Below are positions 19,614 through 27,300 of a stretch of DNA of 64,000 bases, in pieces. The translations under genes and the position numbers were made by a program. Position 1 is the first letter of the stretch, and each line of letters begins with the position of its first letter. The notes under the pieces were generated by a model, which made no database searches, was not told where the DNA came from, and saw only the letters and a program-made list of their open reading frames with translations. Source of the DNA: Streptomyces coeruleorubidus (lineage in GTDB: Bacteria; Actinomycetota; Actinomycetes; Streptomycetales; Streptomycetaceae); the NCBI RefSeq assembly GCF_008705135.1, contig NZ_CP023694.1, positions 6,795,001-6,859,000 on the forward strand, read 5' to 3'.

Positions 19614-20458
19614 CCGGTGCTCCGGCATCCGCGGCGGGAGGCCCCTCCGGCGCGAGGAGGGCCGCGGCGGGCCCGGCCTCGGGGAAGGCTCCCGGGGCTG
19701 CGATGGGCCGTGGGGCCGCGCGGTCGTCCGAGGGCGGAGCGCCCGGTGCGGCGCCCGGCGCGGGTGGCAGTGGGGCCGCTGTCGGTGACGGCTCGGAGAG
19801 CTCCGTCGTCGACGCGCAGGACGACGGGAAGCCCGCGCGGGGCGGGAAGCTGGCGGCCGCGGCCGTCAACCAGGCCAGCGTCTGGAACGTGGCCAACCTC
19901 CTGACCATGCTCCGGCTGATCCTCGTGCCGGCCTTCGTCGCGCTGATGCTCGCGGACGGCGGATACGACCCGGTGTGGCGGTCCCTCGCCTGGGCGGCCT
20001 TCGCCATCGCCATGATCACCGACCTCTTCGACGGCCATCTGGCGCGCAGGTACAACCTGGTCACGGACTTCGGGAAGATCGCCGACCCCATCGCCGACAA
20101 GGCGATCATGGGGGCGGCGCTGATCTGTCTGTCCGTGCTCGGCGATCTGCCGTGGTGGGTGACCGGCGTCATCCTCGGCCGGGAACTCGGGATCACCCTG
20201 CTGCGTTTTGTGGTCATCCGCTATGGCGTCATCCCCGCCAGTCGCGGAGGCAAGCTCAAGACGCTCACCCAGGGCGTGGCGGTGGGCATGTACGTGCTGG
20301 CGCTGACGGGGTGGCTGGCGACCCTGAGGTTCTGGGTGATGGCGGCAGCGGTCGTTCTGACCGTGGTGACCGGGCTCGACTATGTGAAACAGGCCATTGT
20401 GCTGCGCAGGCAGGGAATCGCCGAGCGCAAGGCCGCGTTGGAGGAGAAGGAAGCGTGA
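19610..20458 (+). CDS. pgsA: CDP-diacylglycerol-glycerol-3-phosphate 3-phosphatidyltransferase
   Basis: The 282-residue integral membrane enzyme makes phosphatidylglycerol phosphate from CDP-diacylglycerol and glycerol-3-phosphate. The CDP-alcohol phosphotransferase signature is intact as DLFDGHLARRYNLVTDFG, followed by KIADPIADK (about residues 140-166). Several hydrophobic helices follow. The first 85 residues are a Gly/Ala-rich extension not needed by the family; a later start is possible but none has a better site. It overlaps rimO by 4 nt and cinA by 4 nt. Confidence 0.93.
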   Translation: MTGAPASAAGGPSGARRAAAGPASGKAPGAAMGRGAARSSEGGAPGAAPGAGGSGAAVGDGSESSVVDAQDDGKPARGGKLAAAAVNQASVWNVANLLTMLRLILVPAFVALMLADGGYDPVWRSLAWAAFAIAMITDLFDGHLARRYNLVTDFGKIADPIADKAIMGAALICLSVLGDLPWWVTGVILGRELGITLLRFVVIRYGVIPASRGGKLKTLTQGVAVGMYVLALTGWLATLRFWVMAAAVVLTVVTGLDYVKQAIVLRRQGIAERKAALEEKEA

Positions 20459-21000
20459 GTTCCACGGCCACCGACGTGGTACGACTACTCACGGTGAAGG
20501 GCAGGACGCTTGCCGTCGCTGAGTCGCTGACCGGCGGCCTCGTTGCGGCGGAGATCACATCCGTCCCCGGGGCGTCCAAGGTCTTCCGGGGCTCGGTGAC
20601 GGCCTACGCCACCGAGCTGAAGCATGAACTGCTGGGTGTCGACACCACCCTGCTGGCGGCGCGAGGAGCGGTGGATCCGCAGGTCGCGGCCCAGATGGCG
20701 GCCGGAGTGCGCAAGGCGCTCGGCACGGACTGGGGGATCGCGACCACCGGTGTCGCAGGCCCCGAGCCGCAGGACGGACAGGCCGTCGGGACGGTTTTCG
20801 TCGCCGTGGACGGGCCCCTGAGGGCAGATTCCGGTTCTGCCGGCGGCGGAAAAGTGGAGGCTCTGCGGTTGAACGGCGACCGCGAGGAAATTCGTAGAGA
20901 GAGTGTACGGAGCGTACTCGCACTGCTCCTGAAGGAGCTTGCGGGCGAACAGACTGGGAATGAGCGGGCACAGGATACGGAACGGAACGGGGGGTTTTGA
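20455..21000 (+). CDS. cinA: CinA C-terminal domain protein, nicotinamide-nucleotide amidohydrolase (PncC type)
   Basis: The 181-residue protein matches only the C-terminal deamidase domain of CinA. It has AVAESLTGGLVAAEITSVPG at the start, then FRGSVTAYATELK and a TTGVAGPEPQDG motif. The N-terminal molybdopterin-binding-like domain of full CinA is absent, so the likely activity is NMN deamidation in NAD recycling, not competence. GTG 20455 overlaps the pgsA stop. The segment around residues 120-140 is Gly/Ser-rich. Confidence 0.9.
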   Translation: MSSTATDVVRLLTVKGRTLAVAESLTGGLVAAEITSVPGASKVFRGSVTAYATELKHELLGVDTTLLAARGAVDPQVAAQMAAGVRKALGTDWGIATTGVAGPEPQDGQAVGTVFVAVDGPLRADSGSAGGGKVEALRLNGDREEIRRESVRSVLALLLKELAGEQTGNERAQDTERNGGF

Positions 21001-21109
21001 TGTTTGCAGCCCTGAGTGAACACGACATCGCTCCCCGCACGGCCGCGGCGCAAGGCGGTACGGTGGGGCGTAATGGATGCGGCTACGCGGTCCGAGGAGG
21101 GAGCCACCG

Positions 21110-21490
21110 ATGATTCTGCTCCGTCGCCTGCTGGGTGACGTGCTGCGTCGGCAGCGCCAGCGCCAGGGCCGTACTCTGCGCGAAGTCTCCTCGTCCGCCC
21201 GAGTCTCACTCGGCTATCTCTCCGAGGTGGAGCGGGGGCAGAAGGAGGCTTCCTCCGAACTGCTCTCCGCCATCTGCGACGCGCTGGACGTACGGATGTC
21301 CGAGCTCATGCGGGAAGTGAGCGACGAACTCGCCCTTGCCGAGCTGGCTCAGTCTGCTGCGGCCACCCCCAGCGAACCTGTGCCCACGCCGGTTCGTCCG
21401 ATGCTGGGCTCTGTTTCGGTGACCGGTGTGCCACCGGAACGGGTGACCATCAAGGCGCCCGCCGAGGCGGTGGACGTCGTCGCCGCGTGA
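21110..21490 (+). CDS. clgR: ClgR-type transcriptional activator of clp genes
   Basis: The 126-residue protein has a Cro/CI helix-turn-helix (about 8-68; RRQRQRQGRTLREVSSSARV, GYLSEVERGQKEASSELL). In Streptomyces, ClgR activates clpP1P2, clpC1 and lon. It is itself a ClpP substrate through C-terminal Ala residues; this protein ends VDVVAA, consistent with that. ATG 21110 follows GAGGAGGGAG at 21093-21102. Its position after pgsA-cinA is the conserved actinobacterial locus for clgR. Confidence 0.92.
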   Translation: MILLRRLLGDVLRRQRQRQGRTLREVSSSARVSLGYLSEVERGQKEASSELLSAICDALDVRMSELMREVSDELALAELAQSAAATPSEPVPTPVRPMLGSVSVTGVPPERVTIKAPAEAVDVVAA

Positions 21491-21711
21491 CGCTTCGCGC
21501 GTGCGTGGCATGAACGAGCGGCGCCGACCAGGCGCCGAGAGTGGTGAGGCCCCGGCCGGGGTTCTCCGGGAGAGATCCGGAGGGGTGTCGGTCGGGGTTT
21601 TCGCTTGCCTGCGCACTGGGCAGGTTGTGCCCGATTTGTTTGCGTTTGCCCCTGGGGTGTGTGACGGTCATCGTTGAGGGGATGGCGGGGGACAGCTAAA
21701 CGGAGGTGCGG

Positions 21712-22182
21712 ATGTACGTCGTGAAGAGCCCGCTGTCCGACGCGAGCCTGAAGACCGTGTCCGAGGCGTTGCAGGGCGCCCTCGTCGACCTGGTGGACCT
21801 CGCCCTCGTGGCGAAGCAGATCCACTGGAACGTGGTGGGGCCGCGCTTCCGTTCCGTGCATCTCCAGCTCGACGAGGTCGTCGACATCGCGCGGAAGTAC
21901 TCCGACACCGTGGCGGAGCGCGCCGCGGCGCTCGGGATCCCGCCCGACGGGCGAGCCGCGACCGTGGCCGTCGGCAGCGGCATCGGCGTGACCCCCGAGG
22001 GGTGGGTCGACGACATGACCGCCGTGCGGACGCTCGTCGAGGCACTGGGCGCGGTGATCACGAGGATGCGCGGGCGGATCGAGGCGACCGGTGAGCCGGA
22101 TCCGGTGAGCCAGGACATCTTCATCGGGATCACGGCGGACCTGGAGAAGCATCACTGGATGTTCCAGGCCGAGAACGGGTGA
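21712..22182 (+). CDS. dps: Dps/ferritin-like DNA-protection protein
   Basis: The 156-residue protein belongs to the Dps family of iron-storing dodecamers that bind or protect DNA. The ferroxidase signature is recognisable as KQIHWNVVGPRFRSVHLQLDEVVD (residues about 37-60), with the shared His, Asp and Glu ligands. Short tails suggest weak direct DNA binding. S. coelicolor has a Dps (DpsB) at the equivalent locus. ATG 21712 is 5 nt after GGAGG; an in-frame GTG at 21706 overlaps that site and is unlikely. Confidence 0.93.
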   Translation: MYVVKSPLSDASLKTVSEALQGALVDLVDLALVAKQIHWNVVGPRFRSVHLQLDEVVDIARKYSDTVAERAAALGIPPDGRAATVAVGSGIGVTPEGWVDDMTAVRTLVEALGAVITRMRGRIEATGEPDPVSQDIFIGITADLEKHHWMFQAENG

Positions 22183-22372
22183 CCGCAGCGGGCACGGCAG
22201 CGGGCGACGGGCCGGCCGGAGGGCTCGCCGCTCGGCGTTGTGCTGCTCGCAGGCTCGCGGCTCGGTGCAAGGGGGTTCGGGGCAGTGGGGTGCGCGGTGC
22301 GCCTGTGTGCCGTTGGTGCGCCCTGTCCGCCGGCCCGAGCGGCCGAATAGCGTCGGGCTGGAGGTGGCGGCC

Positions 22373-22630
22373 ATGGCGGGGATAGGGCGCTGGGGGGCCC
22401 GTGGAGCCGTGCTGGGGCTGGGGGCGCTGTGGTGGTGGGCGGTGCTGCGGCTGGCGGTCGCGCCCGGGGCCGGGGTGCTGGAGGCGACGGTCGCGGCCGG
22501 GGGCTGGGGGCTGAGTGTGCTGCCGGTGCATTGCGTGCCGAAGGGGCGGGCGAGTGGGGTGGTCGGTACGGGGCGGTGGCGGAGGGTGCTGGGAACGGGG
22601 GGCCGGGGTGTGGTGTCGCGGCGGGGGTGA
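22373..22630 (+). CDS. Small hydrophobic protein of unknown function
   Basis: An 85-residue ORF starts at ATG 22373 with GGAGGTGG upstream. It has a hydrophobic segment near residues 10-32 (GAVLGLGALWWWAVLRLAV) and a second weaker one near 40-54. The tail is Gly/Arg-rich. I recognise no family. The good ribosome binding site and codon-position GC support a real gene. The extreme G-richness of the 3' end, where the ORF runs into a G-run array, is a caution. Confidence 0.5.
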   Translation: MAGIGRWGARGAVLGLGALWWWAVLRLAVAPGAGVLEATVAAGGWGLSVLPVHCVPKGRASGVVGTGRWRRVLGTGGRGVVSRRG

Positions 22631-22666
22631 CATCGGGGGCGTGGGGGTCGTGGCGGGGGCGTGGGG
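22623..22666 (+). repeat. G-quadruplex-type G-run array
   Basis: Five G-runs (22623-22627, 22635-22639, 22643-22647, 22655-22659, 22663-22666) are separated by 7, 3, 7 and 3 nt. They include a 20-bp imperfect direct repeat. The array lies in the gap between convergent genes, on the strand where RNA of the upstream small gene would be G-rich. Confidence 0.7.
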
Positions 22667-22692
22667 TCGTGACCTGGGTGGGCGGGTGTGCG

Positions 22693-23457
22693 CTACCAGG
22701 GCATCGCGACACCGCCGTTCGGGCGGATGATCTGGCCCGTGGTGAAGGCCGAGGCGTCGGATGCCAGGTGGAGGACCGCGTGGGCGATGTCCTCCGGGGA
22801 GCCGACCCTGCCCAGGGGTGACATGCGGGCCATGACGGCCTCGGTGTGCGCCTGGGCCTCGCTGTCGTGGCGGTCGGTCATGGGGGTACGGATCCAGCCC
22901 GGTGCGACCGCGTTCACGCGGATGCCGTGCCGGCCGACCTCGGTCGCGAGGGTCCTGGTCAGCTGGACCACCGCCGCCTTGGCCGCGCCGTAGCAGAGCA
23001 GGCCGGGGGCGCCGGTGTCGACGGCACCGGAGGCCATGGTGACGATGCTGCCGCCGGTGCCCCGGGCGATCATCAGGCGGGCCGCCTCCTGGCAGGCGTA
23101 CAGCACTCCCTTGAAGTTGACGTCGAGCACCCGGTCGAGGTCCTCGTCCCGGGTCTCCAGGACCGGGCTGCTGTGCATGATCCCGGCGACCGCGGCCAGG
23201 ACGTCGAGGCGTTCGCAGGAGGTGACGGCCTGCCTCATCCGGGCGCGGTCGGTGACGTCGAGGTCGTGGGTGCGGGCCGTACCGCCGCCGTCCTTGATCA
23301 GGGCCGCCGTCTCGTGCAGGCCCTCGGTGTCGCGGTCCGCGCAGTGCACGGTGGCGCCCGCCTCCCCGAGCAGGAGCGCCGAGGCGCGGCCGATGCCGCT
23401 CGCGGCGCCGGTGACGAACGCGGTGCGGCCGGTGAGGTCGTACGCCGTGACGGGCAT
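22693..23457 (-). CDS. SDR-family NAD(P)-dependent oxidoreductase
   Basis: The 254-residue protein is a classical short-chain dehydrogenase. It has the cofactor motif TGAASGIGRA near residue 14, a DLDVTD motif, an AGIM segment in place of NNAG, and the catalytic YGAAK (about residue 155) with a preceding Ser. The substrate is not predictable. The start ATG 23457 gives the family-typical MPVTAYDLTGRTAFVTG. A perfect 13-bp palindrome upstream (23480-23492) may be a TetR-type operator. The gene follows nei2 on the same strand with a 32-nt gap. Confidence 0.88.
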   Translation of the reverse strand: MPVTAYDLTGRTAFVTGAASGIGRASALLLGEAGATVHCADRDTEGLHETAALIKDGGGTARTHDLDVTDRARMRQAVTSCERLDVLAAVAGIMHSSPVLETRDEDLDRVLDVNFKGVLYACQEAARLMIARGTGGSIVTMASGAVDTGAPGLLCYGAAKAAVVQLTRTLATEVGRHGIRVNAVAPGWIRTPMTDRHDSEAQAHTEAVMARMSPLGRVGSPEDIAHAVLHLASDASAFTTGQIIRPNGGVAMPW

Positions 23458-23479
23458 ACAGGGACCGTACGAGCGTTTC

Positions 23480-23492
23480 TGACGGACCGTCA
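23480..23492. promoter_or_regulatory. Palindromic operator candidate (TGACGG-A-CCGTCA)
   Basis: A perfect 6-1-6 palindrome lies 23 bp upstream of the SDR start and overlaps the stop codon of nei2 (ends 23490). Its form is typical of TetR-family operators in actinomycetes. No TetR gene is in the window. It suggests the SDR is transcribed and controlled separately from nei2. Confidence 0.5.
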
Positions 23493-24317
23493 ATTGGTGC
23501 GGCTTCGCCGCGGTGGGGGAGTGGCCGGGGCGGGGCCCGGCTGGCAGGTGGGACACCAGTACGTGGGGCGTTCTCGGGAGCCGTCGCCCTGGTCGGCGAC
23601 GCGGACGGACGTGTGGCAGCGCAGACAGGGGCGAGGAGCCCGGCCGTAGACGAAGAGGTCCTGGCCGCGGCGGCCCGTCGTAGTGCGGATCGGGCGGTCG
23701 CGGTTGGTCTCCAGCAGCTTTTTGGCGAACGCGGGCAGCTTGGCGGCGCGCTCGGCGGGCAGGTCGCCGACGGGGACCCAGGGGGTGACGCCGAGCAGGA
23801 AGCAGAGCTCGCTCTTGTACACATTGCCGATACCGGCCAGGTTGCGCTGGTCGAGCAGGGCCTCGCCGAGGGGGCGGGCGGGGTCCTGGAGGAGGTTGGC
23901 GAGGGCCCGGTCGGGGTCCCAGTCCGGGCCCAGGAGGTCGGGGCCGAGGTGGCCCACCGCGCGGTGCTCGTCGGCCGTGCGCAGGAGTTCCAGGACGGGG
24001 AGACGGTAGCCGACGGCCGTGCGGTCGGTGGTGCCGAGGATCGCGCGGATCTGGTGGCCGGGGCCGCCGCTCCAGCGCCGGCCGTTCTCGTACACCTTCC
24101 AGGAGCCGTCCATCCGCAGGTGGGAATGCAGGGTCAGGCCGCCCTCGACGCGGGTCAGGAGGTGTTTGCCGCGCGGGGTGACGTCCAGGACCGTGCGGCC
24201 CGTGAGGTCCGCCGTGGCGAGCCGGGGCACCCGGAGATCGCTGCGGATCAGCACCTTGCCCGCGAGGGCGCCGTGCAGTCGCCTCGCGGTCTGCCAGACG
24301 GTGTCACCTTCGGGCAT
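23490..24317 (-). CDS. nei2: Fpg/Nei-family DNA glycosylase (Nei2)
   Basis: The 275-residue base-excision repair enzyme has the catalytic Pro2-Glu3 start (MPEGDTVWQTARRL). It has the helix-two-turn-helix (LDQRNLAGIGNVYKSELCFL, about residues 165-185) and a C-terminal zinc finger (CLRCHTSV...CPTC, about 232-258). Nei family members remove oxidised pyrimidines and have AP lyase activity. The gene starts 29 nt after the lhr stop on the same strand. The lhr-nei2 pairing is also known in mycobacteria, suggesting one repair operon. Confidence 0.94.
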   Translation of the reverse strand: MPEGDTVWQTARRLHGALAGKVLIRSDLRVPRLATADLTGRTVLDVTPRGKHLLTRVEGGLTLHSHLRMDGSWKVYENGRRWSGGPGHQIRAILGTTDRTAVGYRLPVLELLRTADEHRAVGHLGPDLLGPDWDPDRALANLLQDPARPLGEALLDQRNLAGIGNVYKSELCFLLGVTPWVPVGDLPAERAAKLPAFAKKLLETNRDRPIRTTTGRRGQDLFVYGRAPRPCLRCHTSVRVADQGDGSRERPTYWCPTCQPGPAPATPPPRRSRTN

Positions 24318-24346
24318 GGGTCAAGGGTGGCACGGGCGCGGGGCGA

Positions 24347-27300
24347 TCAGGCGCGGAGGCGGAGTCCGCGGGGCGTCGCGATGAAACCCGCTCCTTCCAG
24401 GAGGGTGCCGATGGGGGAGGTCAGGGCCTGGGCGCCGTTGACGCGCTCCACCGTGACCGTGCCGAGGGAGCCCGCTCGGGCGGCTGCGGCGAGCGCCTCT
24501 GCGGCGGTGTGGAGGCGGGGGTCCTCCGTGGGGTCCCCGTCCGGGTCGGCGGCCCAGGCCAGCAGGGTCTTGCCGCCGCGCTCCATGTAGAGCGTCAGCT
24601 CACCGTCGACGAGCACCACCAGGGAACCCGCCTTGCGCCCCGGCTTGTGCCCGGCGCCGGTAGGAGGCTCGGGCCAGGCCAGGGCGGCGCCGTACGCGTT
24701 CGCCGGATCAGCGGCGGCGAGGACGACGGCCCGGGAGGCGGGGTCCGGGCGCGTGCGGCGGCCCGGGAACCCGGCACCGTACGGTGCGCCTCCGCCGTTC
24801 TGCCACGGCGGGGTGCCCTGCGGGGCGTAGTCCCGGGGCGAGACGTACTCGTCCCGGGACGGTTGCGGGGCCGGGGTGACGTAGGCGGGACCGAGGCCGG
24901 GGAATCCGTCGGGGCCGGGGTCGCCGGGGTGGTCGTTGGACGGGAGTGAGTCGTCCAGTCCGGCGAAGTCGTGCGCGGGGAACGGGTCGAGGTCGGGGCC
25001 CGGAGGGGGGCCGGGCAGGTCCTCGCCGCGGTCTCGGGCGTTGGACACCGCGCGCAGGCGGTCCACGGCACCGTCCATCGCGAACTGTGCGGCGCCGAGA
25101 CCCTCCACGACGTAGCCGCGGCGGGCCTGGCCGCTCTCCTCGAAGGCGGACAGGACGCGGTACGTCGCCGAGAACCCGCCCTCGACGCCCTCCGCCGAGA
25201 CCGCGCCCCTGGTCACCACGCCGTGCCGGTCGAGGAGGGTGCGGGCGAGGGCGTGGGCCCGCACCGTGAGGTCCGGCTCGTGGGCCGGGAGCAGCGACCA
25301 GCGGCCCGCGACGGTCGGCGGGCCGGAGCGGGAGGCCGGGCGGGCCGCGGCCGTCAGGGAGCCGTAGCGGCCGCGCGGGACCGTGCGCTTGGCGCGGTGG
25401 GCCGTGGAGCCGGCGGTGCGGCCCGAGCCGAGCAGGGAGCGCATGGGAGAGAGCGTGTCGTTGGTCAGGCGTCCGGACCAGGCCAGGTCCCAGAGGACGT
25501 CGGCCAGTTGGGGGTCGGTGGCGTCGGGGTGGGTGGTGGCGCGGACCTGGTCGGCGATCTGGCGGAAGAACAGGCCGTAGCCGCCGGAGAGGGTGTCCAG
25601 GACGGACTGGTGGAGAGCGGTCAGCTCCAAGGGGTGCGGGGGCGGCAGGAGCAGGGGAGCCGCGTCCGCCAGATAGAGGGAGACCCAGCCGTCCTTGCCG
25701 GGGAGGGAGCCCGCCCCGGCCCAGACCACCTCTCCGGCGGCGGTGAGCTCGTCCAGCATGGCCGGGTTGTAGTTCACGACCCGGGAGGGCAGGACGAGCT
25801 TCTCCAGGGCGGAGGCGGGCACGGACGCGCCCTGCACCTGCTCGATGGCGCGCACCAGGCCGTCGATGCCGCGCAGGGAGTGCCCCTTGCCGATGTGCTG
25901 CCACTGGGGAAGGAACTGGGCGAGTGCGGCCGGCGCCACCGGCTCCAGCTCATGGCGCAGGGCGGCCAGCGAGCGGCGGCGGAGCCGGCGCAGCACGGCC
26001 GCGTCGCACCACTCCTGGCCGATCCCGGCCGGGTGGAACTCGCCCTGGACGATCCGGCCCGCCGCGGCCAGCCGCTGGAGGGCGCCCTCGGTGACGGCCA
26101 CGCCCAGGCCGAAGCGAGATGCCGCCGTGGTCGAGGTGAACGGGCCGTGGGTGCGGGCGTAGCGCGCGAGGAGGTCGCCGAGCGGGTCCTTGACGGGCTC
26201 CGTGAAGGCTTCCGGGACGCCGACCGGCAGGGCGGTGCCCAGTGCGTCGCGCAGCCGGCCCGCGTCCTCGATCGCCGCCCAGTGGTCCCTGCCCGCGATC
26301 CGGACCCGGATGGCGCGGCGGGCGCCGGCCAGTTCCTGAGCCCAGTGCGGATCGGCGCCCCGCTCGGCCAGCTCCTCCTCCGTGAGCGGGCCGAGGAGGC
26401 GGAGGAGGTCCGCGACGCCTTCGGCGTCCTTGACGCGGCGGTCCTCGGTCAGCCACTGAAGCTCCCGCTCCAGCTCCGTCAGCACCTCCGCGTCGAGCAG
26501 CTCACGCAGTTCCGCCTGGCCCAGCAGCTCGGCCAGCAGCCGTGAGTCCAGCGACAGGGCGGCGGCCCGGCGCTCGGCGAGCGGTGAGTCGCCCTCGTAC
26601 AGGAACTGGGCGACGTAGCCGAAGAGGAGGGAGCGAGCGAACGGGGACGGCTCGGCAGTGGTGACCTCGACGAGGCGCACCTTGCGGGACTCCAGGTCGC
26701 CCATCAGCTCGACGAGACCGGGAACGTCGAAGACGTCCTGGAGGCACTCGCGGACCGCCTCCAGGACGATCGGGAACGAGCCGAACTCGCTCGCCACCTG
26801 GAGCAGCTGGGAGGCGCGCTGGCGCTGCTGCCACAGCGGCGTGCGCTTGCCCGGATTGCGGCGCGGCAGCAGCAGCGCGCGGGCGGCGCACTCGCGGAAC
26901 CGGGCCGCGAACAGGGCCGAGCTGCCCACCTGGTCGGTGACGACCTGGTCGACCTCGCCCTTGTCGTAGACCACGTCCGCCGCGCCGACCGGTGCCTGCT
27001 CGGCGTCGTACTCCCGGCCCATCTTCACCGGCTCCTGGTCGAGCAGGTCCAGGCCCATCAGGTCGGCGTCCGGCAGGCGCAGCACGATGCCGTCGTCGGC
27101 GTGCATGACCTGCGCGTCCATGCCGTAGCGCTCGGAGAGCTTCGCGCCGAGCGCGAGGGCCCAGGGGGCGTGCACCTGGGCGCCGAAGGGGGAGTGCACG
27201 ACCACGCGCCAGTCGCCGAGCTCGTCGCGGAAGCGCTCCACGACGATGGTCCGGTCGTCCGGGACGTGTCCGCAGGCCTCGCGCTGTTCGTCCAGGTACG

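Noticed and set aside
19975..20454. An N-terminal extension of CinA overlapping pgsA
   Set aside because: It is the shifted frame of pgsA. GTG 20455 overlapping the pgsA stop begins the family-typical sequence.
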